DNA of 64,000 nucleotides from Gammaproteobacteria bacterium (GTDB lineage Bacteria > Pseudomonadota > Gammaproteobacteria > Burkholderiales > Rhodocyclaceae): positions 1 to 64,000 of the forward strand of contig JARFTZ010000060.1 of assembly GCA_029289235.1 (NCBI GenBank), written 5' to 3'. Positions 50,706-59,971 of this stretch are shown here, piece by piece. The first letter of the stretch is position 1, and each line of letters starts with the position of its first letter. The position numbers and the translations under genes were made by a program. Under the pieces are notes generated by a model that was given only the letters and a program-made list of their open reading frames with translations, made no database searches and had not been told where the DNA came from.

Positions 50706-52871
50706 ATGACCAACAAAGACATCATCTTCCGGGAAATCCGCCATCTGCGCGGACCGAGCATGTGGACCTACCGTCCGGTCCTCGAAGCCATCGTCGACAT
50801 CGGCGACCTGGAGGACTGCCCGTCCAACACCATCCCAGGTTATTACGAGCGGCTGAAGGCAATGCTGCCGTCGCTCTACGAACACCGCTGCAGCTACGGC
50901 GAACCCGGCGGCTTCCTGCGCCGCGTCGAGGAGGGCACCTGGCCGGCGCACATCCTCGAACACGTCACGCTCGAACTGCAGAACCTCGCCGGACTACCCG
51001 GCGGCTTCGGCAAGGCGCGGGAGACCTCCGAACGCGGCGTGTACAAGGTCATCGTCCGCGCCTGGGAAGAGCAGGTGACCCGCGCCGCGCTGCATGAAGC
51101 GCGCGAGCTGATCATGGCAGCGATGGAAGACCGTCCGTTCGACGTCGACGCCGCGGTCGAACGCCTCGCGGACCTCGCCGATTCACGTTGTCTCGGCCCG
51201 TCGACGGCGAGCATCGTCGACGCCGCCGACGACCGCGACATTCCCTATATCCGCCTGCTGGAAACCGGCAACCTGGTTCAGCTCGGCTACGGCGCCGCGA
51301 TGCGCCGCATCTGGACGGCCGAAACCGACCGCACCAGCGCCATCGCCGAGGGCATCTCGCGCGACAAGGATCTGACCAAGAGCCTGCTGCAATCCTGCGG
51401 CGTGCCGGTGCCCGAAGGCCGCGAGGTCGACAGCGCGGAAGACGCCTGGGACGCGGCCGAGGATATCGGCCTGCCGGTGTGCGTCAAGCCCATCGACGGC
51501 AACCACGGCCGCGGCGTGTTCATCGACATCCACAGCCGCGAGGACGTCGAGATGGCCTACGGCGTCGCCGTCGATGAAGGCAGCGGCGTGCTCGTCGAGC
51601 GTTCGATCCCCGGCTCCGAGCACCGTCTGCTGGTCATCGGCGGCAAGTTGGTGGCCGCCAACCGTGGTGACGTGGTCAAGGTTACCGGCGACGGTCAACA
51701 CACGGTGCGCGAGCTGATCGACATCCAGATCAACAGCGACCCGCGCCGCGGCCCAAGCGAGAGCCACCCGCTGTCCAACATCCGCATCGACTCCGCCGCG
51801 CGCATCGAACTCTCGCGCCAGAAGCTCGACGCCGAATCGGTGCCCGCCGACGGACGCGAGGTGCTGATCCAGCGCAACGCCAACCATGAGTTCGACGTAA
51901 CCGACGAGGTGCATCCGGAAACCGCCGAAATCGCCGCGCTGGCCGCGCGCATCGTCGGCCTGGACATCGCCGGCATCGATCTCGTCTGCGAGGACATCTC
52001 GAAGCCGCTGGCCGCACAGGGCGGCGCCATCGTCGAGGTCAACGCCGGCCCCGGCCTGCTGATGCACCTGAAACCCGGTGTCGGCAAACCGCGCCCGGTC
52101 GGCCAGGCGATCGTCGACCACCTCTTCCCGAACGGCAACAGCGGACGCATCCCGGTCGTCGGCATCACCGGCAGTTACGGCAAGACGACCGTCGGTGAGC
52201 TCCTCGCCCGCCTGCTCACGCTGTCCGGCAAACACACCGGCCTCGCCTGCAGCAAAGGCGTGTTTTTCGACCGCCGCCAGTCCGAGAAAGGCGACTGCGC
52301 GCGCTGGGAATACGCCAACCGCATTCTGATGAACCGGGCCATCGAGGCCGCGGTCTTCGAGAACGGCACCGACACCATCGCCACCGAAGGCCTCGCCTAC
52401 GACCGCTGCCAGGTCGGCATCATCACCAACATCGAGGCATCCCGCCACACCGGCCGCAACTACATCGACACGCCGGGGCAGGTGTACAACGTCATGCGCA
52501 CCCAGGTCGACCTGGTGCTCAAGAACGGGGCGGCCGTCCTCAACGCCCGCGAGCCGGATCTGGTTGAAATGGCCGAACTGTGCGACGGCGAGGTCATCTA
52601 TTTCGCCTACGATCCGTCGCTGGCGGTCATCACCGAGCACCTGGAAAAAGACCGGCGCGCGGTCATCGTGCGCTACGGCCAGATCATGCTGGCTTGCGCC
52701 GAGGGCGAGATTTCGCTCGCCAAGCTCAAGGACGTTCCGATCACCGACGGCGGCAAGGACGTCGCGCAGACCGAGAACGTGCTGGCCGCCGTCGCCGCGG
52801 CCTGGGCGCTCGGCGTATCGCAGGACGTGATGCGTACCGGCATCGAGACCTACTTCATCGAACAGCAATAA
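50706..52871 (+). CDS. Short cyanophycin synthetase-like protein (CphA')
   Basis: 721 residues from MTNKDIIFREI, preceded by AGGAAA. It has the N-terminal CphA domain, an ATP-grasp domain (about 215-470, with PVCVKPIDGNHGRGVFIDI and EVNAGPGLLMHL) and a Mur-ligase-like domain with P-loop GITGSYGKTT (about 488). The C-terminal Mur-lid part of full CphA (FNLFDYRGATLIADYGHNP and beyond) is absent; the protein stops at FIEQQ. The P-loop Ser-Tyr replaces the Thr-Asn of the full-length neighbour. Probable variant of CphA acting with or modifying the downstream enzyme; activity not established. Confidence 0.87.
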   Translation: MTNKDIIFREIRHLRGPSMWTYRPVLEAIVDIGDLEDCPSNTIPGYYERLKAMLPSLYEHRCSYGEPGGFLRRVEEGTWPAHILEHVTLELQNLAGLPGGFGKARETSERGVYKVIVRAWEEQVTRAALHEARELIMAAMEDRPFDVDAAVERLADLADSRCLGPSTASIVDAADDRDIPYIRLLETGNLVQLGYGAAMRRIWTAETDRTSAIAEGISRDKDLTKSLLQSCGVPVPEGREVDSAEDAWDAAEDIGLPVCVKPIDGNHGRGVFIDIHSREDVEMAYGVAVDEGSGVLVERSIPGSEHRLLVIGGKLVAANRGDVVKVTGDGQHTVRELIDIQINSDPRRGPSESHPLSNIRIDSAARIELSRQKLDAESVPADGREVLIQRNANHEFDVTDEVHPETAEIAALAARIVGLDIAGIDLVCEDISKPLAAQGGAIVEVNAGPGLLMHLKPGVGKPRPVGQAIVDHLFPNGNSGRIPVVGITGSYGKTTVGELLARLLTLSGKHTGLACSKGVFFDRRQSEKGDCARWEYANRILMNRAIEAAVFENGTDTIATEGLAYDRCQVGIITNIEASRHTGRNYIDTPGQVYNVMRTQVDLVLKNGAAVLNAREPDLVEMAELCDGEVIYFAYDPSLAVITEHLEKDRRAVIVRYGQIMLACAEGEISLAKLKDVPITDGGKDVAQTENVLAAVAAAWALGVSQDVMRTGIETYFIEQQ

Positions 52872-52889
52872 CGCGAAGGAATACGAACA

Positions 52890-55490
52890 ATGGACGTTTC
52901 ACGCATCCGCGCGCTGCGCGGCCCCAACCTGTGGAGCCGGCACACCGCCATCGAAGCCATCGTTTCCTGCAGCGAGGCCGAGTGCGACATCGCCAACATC
53001 CCGGGATTCGAAGCCCGTCTGCGCGCACGCTTCCCGGAAATCGCCCTGCTCCAGCCGGTCGTCGACGGCGACATCAACAGCATGGCGCACATGCTTGAAT
53101 TCGCCACGCTCGGCCTGCAGTCGCAGGCCGGCAGCCCGGTCACCTTCAGCCGTACCGCGCAGACGATCGAAGCCGGCGTCTATCAGGTCGTGGTCGAATA
53201 CAGCGAGGAAGAAGTCGGCCGGCTCGCCCTCGAACTGGCACAGGCCTTGTGCCAGGCCGCCGTCGACGACACGCCGTTCGATCTTGCCGACGCACTGCAC
53301 CGCCTGCGCGAACTCGACGAGGACGTGCGCCTCGGCCCGAGCACCGGCTCGATCGTCTATGCCGCCGTTGCGCGTGGAATCCCCTACCGCCGGCTGACCC
53401 AGGGCAGTCTCGTGCAGTTCGGCTGGGGCAGCAAGCAGCGGCGCATCCAGGCCGCTGAAACCGACATGACCAGCGCCGTCGCCGAGTCGATCGCGCAGGA
53501 CAAGGAACTGACCAAGCGCCTTCTGCAGTCGGCCGGCGTACCCGTGCCGACCGGCCGTCCGGTCAAGGACGCCGACGATGCCTGGACGGCCGCCTGCGAG
53601 ATTGGCATCGAGAACGGCGTGGCCGTCGTCGTCAAGCCGCAGGACGGCAACCAGGGAAAGGGCGTCGCCGTCAACCTGACCAGCCGGGAGCAAGTGCTCG
53701 CTGCCTACGCGGTGGCCTTCAAGATCAGCGACGACGTGCTGGTCGAACGCTACATCAGCGGCCAGGACCACCGCTTCCTGGTCGTCGGCGACAAGCTCGT
53801 CGCAGCAGCGCGCCGTGAGCCGCCAATGGTGTTGGGCGACGGCGTGCATACGGTCCGCGAACTGGTCGAACAGGTCAACGCCGACCCGCGCCGCGGCACC
53901 GGCCACGCCACCTCGCTGACCAAGATCCGTTTCGACGACATTGCGCTGGCCCGCCTCGCCGAGGACGGCCTGAACGCTGAATCGGTCCCGGCCAAAGGAC
54001 AACGCGTGATCCTGCGCAACAACGCCAACCTGTCGACCGGCGGCTCCGCGACCGACGTTACCGACGACGTGCATCCGGACTTTGCCGCCCGCGCCATCGC
54101 CGCCGCGCAGATGGTCGGCCTGGACATCGCCGGCGTCGACATCGTCTGCAAGAATGTCCACCGTCCGCTGGAAGAACAGGGCGGCGGCATCGTCGAACTC
54201 AACGCCGCGCCCGGCCTGCGCATGCACCTGCAGCCGTCGTACGGCAAGGGCCGCGCGGTCGGCGAAGCGATCATCGCCAACATGTTCGCCGACGGCGAGG
54301 ACGCGCGCATCCCGCTGGTCGCCGTCGCCGGCACCAACGGCAAGACAACCACCGTGCGCCTGATCGCCAGCATCCTGGGCAGCCGGGGCTTGCGCGTCGG
54401 CATGACCAGCACCGACGGCGTCTATATCCAGGGCAAGCGCATCGATACCGGCGACTGCAGCGGCCCGAAGAGCGCGCGCAACGTGCTGATGCACCCCGAT
54501 GTCGACGCCGCCGTGCTCGAAACCGCCCGTGGCGGCGTATTGCGCGAAGGGCTCGGCTTCGACCGCTGCGACGTGGCCGTGGTCACCAACATCGGCAAGG
54601 GCGACCACCTCGGCCTCTCCTACATCAGCACCGTCGAGGATCTCTCGGTGGTCAAGCGCGTCATCGTGCAGAACGTCAAACCGGACACCGGCTACGCGGT
54701 GCTCAACGCCGCCGACCCGATGGTTGCGCGCATGGGCGATTCGTGTCCGGGCAAGGTCATCTACTTCGCCTGCGACCGCAACCATCCGGTGATGGCAATG
54801 CACCGTGCGCAGGGCAAGCGCATCGTCTTCCTCGACGACAAGGAAATCGTCGCCATGGAAGGCAGCGTGGAAGAACGCATCGCGCTTAAGGATGTTCCTG
54901 TTACCGTCAATGGTGCCATCGGCTTCCAGATCGAGAACGCCATGGCCGCCGTCGGCGCCGGCTGGGCGCTGGGACTCGACTGGAATGTAATCCGGTCCGG
55001 ACTCAAATCCTTCGTCAACGACGCCACCTCGGTGCCCGGCCGCTTCAACCTGTTCGACTACCGCGGCGCCACGCTGATCGCCGACTATGGTCACAACCCC
55101 GACGCGATCCGCGCACTGGTGCAGGCCATCGACGCAATGCCCGACAAATCAGGCAAACGCCGCTCGGTGGTCATCAGCGGTGCCGGCGACCGGCGCGACC
55201 AGGACATCCGCGAGCAGACAGAAATCCTCGGCGACGCCTTCGACACTGTGGTTCTCTATCAGGACCAGTGCCAGCGCGGCCGCGCCGACGGCGAGGTGCT
55301 CGCGCTGCTGCGGGACGGCCTGAAGGACGCCCGGCGCACCCGCGACGTCAAGGAGATCCGCGGCGAGTTCCTGGCCATCGACACGGCGCTGGGCGACCTG
55401 CAAACCGGCGATCTCTGCCTGATCCTGGTCGACCAGGTCGACGAGGCGCTGGCACACATCGCCAAGAGAGTCGCCGAGGCATCAAGGTAA
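52890..55490 (+). CDS. cphA: Cyanophycin synthetase CphA
   Basis: 866 residues, full CphA length. It has an N-terminal domain, ATP-grasp (about 210-470, VVVKPQDGNQGKGVAVN, ELNAAPGLRMHLQPS), a Mur-ligase domain with P-loop GTNGKTT (about 481), ETARGGVLREGLGFDRCDVAVVT interrupted by nothing, and a C-terminal lid (RFNLFDYRGATLIADYGHNPDA). It polymerises Asp and Arg into cyanophycin from ATP. It follows CphA' by 18 bp with GAAGGA. Cyanophycinase is not in the window. Confidence 0.95.
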   Translation: MDVSRIRALRGPNLWSRHTAIEAIVSCSEAECDIANIPGFEARLRARFPEIALLQPVVDGDINSMAHMLEFATLGLQSQAGSPVTFSRTAQTIEAGVYQVVVEYSEEEVGRLALELAQALCQAAVDDTPFDLADALHRLRELDEDVRLGPSTGSIVYAAVARGIPYRRLTQGSLVQFGWGSKQRRIQAAETDMTSAVAESIAQDKELTKRLLQSAGVPVPTGRPVKDADDAWTAACEIGIENGVAVVVKPQDGNQGKGVAVNLTSREQVLAAYAVAFKISDDVLVERYISGQDHRFLVVGDKLVAAARREPPMVLGDGVHTVRELVEQVNADPRRGTGHATSLTKIRFDDIALARLAEDGLNAESVPAKGQRVILRNNANLSTGGSATDVTDDVHPDFAARAIAAAQMVGLDIAGVDIVCKNVHRPLEEQGGGIVELNAAPGLRMHLQPSYGKGRAVGEAIIANMFADGEDARIPLVAVAGTNGKTTTVRLIASILGSRGLRVGMTSTDGVYIQGKRIDTGDCSGPKSARNVLMHPDVDAAVLETARGGVLREGLGFDRCDVAVVTNIGKGDHLGLSYISTVEDLSVVKRVIVQNVKPDTGYAVLNAADPMVARMGDSCPGKVIYFACDRNHPVMAMHRAQGKRIVFLDDKEIVAMEGSVEERIALKDVPVTVNGAIGFQIENAMAAVGAGWALGLDWNVIRSGLKSFVNDATSVPGRFNLFDYRGATLIADYGHNPDAIRALVQAIDAMPDKSGKRRSVVISGAGDRRDQDIREQTEILGDAFDTVVLYQDQCQRGRADGEVLALLRDGLKDARRTRDVKEIRGEFLAIDTALGDLQTGDLCLILVDQVDEALAHIAKRVAEASR

Positions 55491-55514
55491 TCTGTCCCGG
55501 ATCGTCCGTTCGCC

Positions 55515-55960
55515 ATTTCTTTTGGCTGTTTGTGAAAGTCTGGGGTTGCTGATGCGCTGGGTTCCGCGCCTGACGCGCGGGCGTCCTTTCTTTTGCGTCG
55601 CCAAAAGAAAGGAGCCAAAGAAAAGGCGACCCCCGGTCGGCGCCTCGCAGGGGGATTTCAACACCGCCCGGTCACCGCTGCGTTCGGTTTTCCTGTTGTC
55701 CTCTGCGTCGTCGAGCAGCGCAGGGCGCAACGGGAAAAGGGGCGAGGACTGTCTGAGGGCCGCAGGCCCGAGTTCCGCAGCCCCCCGTTGCGCACGAGCA
55801 GCGCAGAGCACCCGGCGCAGCCGGGCGACGCGGCGGACGCGCCTTCTTTTTGGCTACTTTTTCTTGGCAAGACAAGAAAAAGTACGCCCGCGCGTCAGGC
55901 GCGGAACCCAGCGCATCAGCAACCACCCACGCCAGAGCTCACAAACAGCCAACAGAAATC
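55515..55960. repeat. Palindromic mobile-like element with 41-bp perfect inverted repeats
   Basis: Arms 55544-55584 (begins GGTTGCTGATGCGC) and 55884-55924 are exact reverse complements over 41 bp. Outside them, 55515-55535 and about 55938-55959 (ATTTCT.TTGGCTGTTTGTGA) also pair, imperfectly. Inside, two further hairpins occur: CCTTTCTTTTG/CAAAAGAAAGG (55585-55612) and TACTTTTTCTTG/CAAGAAAAAGTA (55854-55884 approximately). The ~300-bp centre is GC-rich with no coding character, although several open frames pass through. It looks like a MITE or large REP-type element. Confidence 0.75.
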
Positions 55961-55984
55961 TTCCGGCAACTCCGGCAACACTGA

Positions 55985-56935
55985 TCAGGCGTAGCGAACA
56001 CCGTCGCGCTTGAAACGTGTCAGCGAGAAGAGAATCTCGCTGGCGAAACCGGACAGCCCAAGCCGCCGACGCGTGGCCTCGATCCGCCCGCAAACCTCCT
56101 CGCGCGACGGTCCGCGGAGAACGCTGTAGAGGTTGTACGGCCAGTCCGGCAACACCCGCGCCCGCTCGTAGCACAACGCGATCGCCTCCTCGCCGGCGAG
56201 TTGGTTGCCGACCTGTTCGACCAGCGCGTCCGGCACATCCTGCACCAGCATCGCACTCACGCCCTCATCCGGCCCATCACTGGGGACAACGACACCGAAG
56301 CGTTTGATCGTCCCCTCGGCACACCAACGGCGAATCCGCTCGAGCAGTTCGTCCTCGTTGCAGCCAACCCGGCTGGCCAGGATGGAGAACGGGCGGATAA
56401 ACAACGGCAGCCCTTCCTGCAACGCCATCACGAGGCGACGACCGATTTCGTCGAGCACTGTCGACTGCCGCCCCTCGGCCGGGTCGCGCCGGAACTCGCG
56501 CAACATCGGCAGTGCGACGACCGGATAGCCGGCAGCCTGTTCGATGGCACCAAGCGCCGCCTGCAGGCGCCCCTCCGATCCGGCAGTGACCACGAACCAG
56601 AGGTTGTAGCGGTGATCGCGCGCGTAGTTGTGGTTAACCTCCGGAAAACGGTTGACCGCCCGGGCCACCGCTTCGAGTTTTTCCGGCGGCACGGCCATCG
56701 CGGCCAAAGTGCTGGCGCCGATGCGCTTGGGCGCAAAAACGGCGCCGACACGTGAAATCCGCCCTTCGCGGCGGAGTTGTTCAAGCATCCGCAACACCGC
56801 GCTTTCCGCCACTCCCAGACGCCCCGCCATCTCGGCGAAAGGCGCCGGGCAAATCGGGAAGTTCTGTTGAAAATCCTGCAGCAGGCGAGCGTCGAGGCGG
56901 GCGTCAAAAAATTGACTGGAGGCTTTATCAGACAT
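55985..56935 (-). CDS. NirDL-like siroheme decarboxylase (two AsnC/Lrp-type domains)
   Basis: 316 residues from MSDKASSQFF. Two tandem AsnC-like units are visible: winged helix (FAEMAGRLGVAESAVLRMLEQLRREG...ISRVGAVF) then sensor-like sheet with HNYARDHRYNLWFVVT, and the second winged helix (SILASRVGCNEDELLERIRRW..GTIKRFGVVV) with CYERARVLPDWPYNLYSVL. The HNYxRxHxxNLWF and CYxR...PYNLY blocks are typical of siroheme decarboxylases NirDL/AhbAB, which make 12,18-didecarboxysiroheme for heme d1 or alternative heme synthesis. No nirS or other nir genes adjoin. Confidence 0.85.
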   Translation of the reverse strand: MSDKASSQFFDARLDARLLQDFQQNFPICPAPFAEMAGRLGVAESAVLRMLEQLRREGRISRVGAVFAPKRIGASTLAAMAVPPEKLEAVARAVNRFPEVNHNYARDHRYNLWFVVTAGSEGRLQAALGAIEQAAGYPVVALPMLREFRRDPAEGRQSTVLDEIGRRLVMALQEGLPLFIRPFSILASRVGCNEDELLERIRRWCAEGTIKRFGVVVPSDGPDEGVSAMLVQDVPDALVEQVGNQLAGEEAIALCYERARVLPDWPYNLYSVLRGPSREEVCGRIEATRRRLGLSGFASEILFSLTRFKRDGVRYA

Positions 56936-57245
56936 GGAAGGAATGCAAATACATCGCGAATGTTCGAAGCATAGTATTTCCGTCCGGCAAGGCAAACGGA
57001 AAAACGCACATAAAAACTGCCGAAGTGAAAAAAAACATCATTTGCTGCATTTTTCCGACAACATGGTTGCGAAAAACAGATGCCATAATCGGCATACAAC
57101 GAAAGTCATATTCGGTAGTATCGCGCATGGCGCGCCGTTTTCACCCGATGAAGTACGCGGGCGATCAGAAAAACAAGCGGGGTTGGCGCTCCAGTCCGCG
57201 TGTTCGAATGACACCTTTGCACACTCACAAAAGGGAGGGTTTTCG
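56936..57245. other. Divergent intergenic region
   Basis: 310 bp between the siroheme decarboxylase and the binding-protein gene, noticeably more AT-rich than its flanks. It contains one inverted repeat, ATGCC-ATAATC-GGCAT (57080-57095), and several A-tracts. No RNA or gene is seen. Probably a divergent promoter. Confidence 0.5.
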
Positions 57246-58376
57246 ATGTCGTTTTTCAGAATGGGGGCTTTTCTGCTTGCAGCGTTTTCCTGCGCTGGAC
57301 AATCGTGGGCGACGGAAATCGTCGTCGGCCAGGTCGCACCGCTGACCGGCCTGCTCGCACCGACGGGCAACCATGTCCGCGCCGGTGCGCAGCTCTATTT
57401 CGATGCGGTCAACGCCGCTGGCGGAATTCACGGCCAGAAGATCAAGCTGGTCAGCAAGGATGATGGCTACAAGGTTCCCGAAACAATCAAGCAAACACGC
57501 GCGCTGATCGAAGCCGAACAACCAATTGCTCTGTTCGGCTACGTGGGTACCGGCAATATCGGCGCGGTCCTGAAGGAAAAAATCCTCTCGGAAAACGAAA
57601 TCCCTCTGGTGATGATCCGTACCGGCGCCTCCTCGCTGGCGAAGAGCGGCAACCCGTGGATGTTCATCACCCGCGCCGGCTACCACCAGGAAATCGAGAA
57701 GATCTTCAAGATCTACGGTTCCTCGGGCTACCGCAACTACGCAGTGTTCTATCAGGACGATCCCTTCGGGCAGGATGGCCTGGCCAGTGCCGACGCGCTC
57801 GCCGGAAAGTACAACAGCACGATTGTCGCCAAGGGCGGCTACCCGAAGAACACCACGGACGTGGACGCTGCCGTCAAAGCCATCGCCGCAGCGACGCCGC
57901 ACGCGGTAATCATGGTTGCCAACACCGCAGCCAGCGCCGCCTTCATCAAGAAAGCCAAGGAAGCCGGGATGCGAACGCAGTTCATCGCCATCTCGACGAC
58001 GGACGCCGCGCAACTGGTCGAAACGCTGGGCGCAGCCACTGCCGCCGGGGTCGCCATCACCCAGGTCGTGCCGCACCCGGAAAACCGCACGGTGCCGCTC
58101 TCGCGCGAGGTAGCCGCCAACTTCGCCAAGCTCAAGCCGGAAGGCGTGCATCTCAATCATGTGCTGATCGAGGGTTACGTCGGCGCCAAGGTGCTCGTCG
58201 AGGGGTTGCGCCGGGCCGGGCCGGGGGCCACGCGCAAGAAACTGCGTGACACGCTGGAGCAGATGCGGAACTACGACCTGGGCGAGTTGCTGATCAGCTA
58301 TTCGCCGACCGATCATGTCGGCACCGGTTTCGTCGACATCAACATCATCAACAGCAGCGGCAAACTGCTCAAATAG
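57246..58376 (+). CDS. Branched-chain amino-acid-type ABC substrate-binding protein
   Basis: 376 residues from MSFFRMGAFLL with a signal peptide (cleavage after SWA, about residue 21). Mature protein is a type I periplasmic binding protein: EIVVGQVAPLTGLLAPTG, AGAQLYFDAVNAAGGIHGQKI and PFGQDGLASADALAGKY, as in LivJ/amide-binding relatives. GGGAGGG lies 6-7 bases before the ATG. No Liv permease or ATPase is adjacent; the next gene starts 12 bp later and leads into copper-delivery genes. Ligand unknown. The upstream open frame is not used. Confidence 0.9.
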   Translation: MSFFRMGAFLLAAFSCAGQSWATEIVVGQVAPLTGLLAPTGNHVRAGAQLYFDAVNAAGGIHGQKIKLVSKDDGYKVPETIKQTRALIEAEQPIALFGYVGTGNIGAVLKEKILSENEIPLVMIRTGASSLAKSGNPWMFITRAGYHQEIEKIFKIYGSSGYRNYAVFYQDDPFGQDGLASADALAGKYNSTIVAKGGYPKNTTDVDAAVKAIAAATPHAVIMVANTAASAAFIKKAKEAGMRTQFIAISTTDAAQLVETLGAATAAGVAITQVVPHPENRTVPLSREVAANFAKLKPEGVHLNHVLIEGYVGAKVLVEGLRRAGPGATRKKLRDTLEQMRNYDLGELLISYSPTDHVGTGFVDINIINSSGKLLK

Positions 58377-58388
58377 GCTGTTCGCAAA

Positions 58389-58850
58389 ATGAAACCGCGC
58401 CAGACGATCAGCCTCGTGATCGCGCTGGCGCTGGCCTGCCTGCTCGTCGCCGGCTACAAATGGTCGGCGGCATGGCGCCAGACAAGGGCGACAACACTGC
58501 CCGTGCCGCCATGCAATCCGGCAGAACGCGACTGCCGGGTCGCACTGCCGGACGGCGGTCATCTGACGCTCTCGATCACGCCACGGCCGATTCTCGCGTT
58601 GCAGCCCCTCAACCTGTCCGTCGTGTTCAGCGACACGCGCGCGGACCTCGTCGAGATCGACTTCGACGGTGCCGACATGAGCATGGGATACAATCGGCCG
58701 CGACTCGCCTTCCAGGGCGAGAAATTCAGCGGAACGACGATCCTGCCCGTCTGCATCACCGGCACCATGACCTGGAAAGCCACCGTCCTGGCAAGCATTG
58801 GCGGGGAGTGGATCGCTATCCCGTTTCTTTTCGAGGTCGCCGGGCGCTGA
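58389..58850 (+). CDS. Membrane-anchored periplasmic protein of copper operon
   Basis: 153 residues with one N-terminal membrane anchor (ISLVIALALACLLVAGYKW) and a periplasmic beta-sandwich-like domain (LTLSITPRPILALQPLNLSVVF, DMSMGYNRPRLAFQGE, GTTILPVCITGTMTWKATV). The Met-rich and Cys-containing stretches may bind copper. No firm family, but similar small proteins accompany SCO1 and PCuAC. Start follows the binding-protein stop by 12 bp; SCO1 follows by 30 bp. Confidence 0.7.
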   Translation: MKPRQTISLVIALALACLLVAGYKWSAAWRQTRATTLPVPPCNPAERDCRVALPDGGHLTLSITPRPILALQPLNLSVVFSDTRADLVEIDFDGADMSMGYNRPRLAFQGEKFSGTTILPVCITGTMTWKATVLASIGGEWIAIPFLFEVAGR

Positions 58851-58880
58851 GCCGGTTCGGCGAATCAGCAAGGGGGAACA

Positions 58881-59516
58881 ATGTCACGACAGCGCTACTG
58901 GATCGCCGCCGGCATCTGCCTGAGCATGCTGCTCGTCTGGCTGGCCTTCTTCTGGGAGCCTGACATCGGCACCCCCACCGGGCATCCCGGCCCCGGCACC
59001 CTGCGCCCGGCTGGCCAGCCCATGGGCGGAGACTTCACGCTGGATTCGCCGGACGGCAAACTCGCGTTGCAGGATTATCGCGGCAAGGTCGTTCTGCTCT
59101 ATTTCGGCTACACCTTCTGTCCGGACGTCTGCCCGACCTCGCTCTCGGCGCTGGGACAAGCCTTCACCGCGCTGACGCCGGAAGAACTGGCGCAGGTCCA
59201 GGGCGTTTTTGTATCAGTCGATCCTGAACGCGACACCCAGGAGGTCCTGAGCGTCTACGCCCCCTTCTTCCATCCGCGAATCGTCGGCGCAACGGGCACT
59301 CCGGCCCGGGTCGCGGAGGTCGCCCGCCGCTATGGCGTCAGCTACATGAAACAGAAGCCCGTCGACGATCGCCCCTATACTGTCGATCACTCGTCGTTCA
59401 CCTACCTCATCGACCGCGAAGGCCGCCTCGCCGCCCTGCTGCCGCACGGCGCGCCCGTCGCGGACATCGTTCTGCAGATTCGCCGTCTCCTCGGGGACAA
59501 GGGAAAGCCTTCATGA
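58881..59516 (+). CDS. SCO1/SenC copper chaperone
   Basis: 211 residues. It has an N-terminal membrane anchor (IAAGICLSMLLVWLAFFWE) and a thioredoxin-like domain with the copper-binding CxxxC, TFCPDVCPTSL (Cys near 80 and 84), and the distal His in TVDHSSFTYLID (about 172). It delivers copper to the CuA site of cytochrome oxidase or acts in redox homeostasis. GGGGGAA is placed just before the start. The stop overlaps the PCuAC ATG (ATGA). Confidence 0.93.
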   Translation: MSRQRYWIAAGICLSMLLVWLAFFWEPDIGTPTGHPGPGTLRPAGQPMGGDFTLDSPDGKLALQDYRGKVVLLYFGYTFCPDVCPTSLSALGQAFTALTPEELAQVQGVFVSVDPERDTQEVLSVYAPFFHPRIVGATGTPARVAEVARRYGVSYMKQKPVDDRPYTVDHSSFTYLIDREGRLAALLPHGAPVADIVLQIRRLLGDKGKPS

Positions 59517-59971
59517 AATTCGCCAAGCCATTGATCATCACGCTAGTTCTGTCCGCCATCGCCGGATCGGCCCTGGCTGATTCCGTACTTTCCGTCCACG
59601 CCCCGTATGTCCGCCTGATGCCCCCGGGAATCAAGACAACCGGGAGCTTCATGCTCATCAAGAACGACGGGGACGATGACCGACGCCTGGTCCGCGCCGA
59701 TAGCCCGGCAGCGCGCATCGTCGAACTGCATACCCACCTCAACGAGAACGGCGTGATGAAGATGCGCGCGGTGCCGCACATCGAGGTGAAGTCGCACAGC
59801 CAGACGGAACTCAAGCCCGGCAGCTTTCACGTCATGCTGATCGACCTGACCGCACCCCTCAACGAAGGCGACAAGGTGCCGATCACCCTGGAATTCGACG
59901 ACGGCAGCACGATCGAGCTTGCGGCGCCGGTCAAAAAGCCGCATGCCGCCATGCCGATGCCGCATCGATGA
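59513..59971 (+). CDS. pccA: PCu(A)C copper chaperone
   Basis: 152 residues with a signal peptide (MKFAKPLIITLVLSAIAGSA, cleaved after LAD-like ALA). The copper site H-M-x-H-M is present as HTHLNENGVMKM and SFHVMLIDL. The protein moves Cu(I) in the periplasm toward SCO1 and cytochrome oxidase. Translationally coupled to SCO1. The C-terminus is Met/His-rich (HAAMPMPHR), a likely extra metal site. Confidence 0.92.
   Translation: MKFAKPLIITLVLSAIAGSALADSVLSVHAPYVRLMPPGIKTTGSFMLIKNDGDDDRRLVRADSPAARIVELHTHLNENGVMKMRAVPHIEVKSHSQTELKPGSFHVMLIDLTAPLNEGDKVPITLEFDDGSTIELAAPVKKPHAAMPMPHR

Noticed and set aside
52899-55094. 731-codon open frame antisense to cphA
   Set aside because: Exact mirror of cphA codon bias; low-complexity composition and no domains.
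55522-56013. Several open frames inside the palindromic element, including one of 163 codons
   Set aside because: They read through inverted-repeat arms and hairpins on both strands, so they reflect repeat structure and not a gene.
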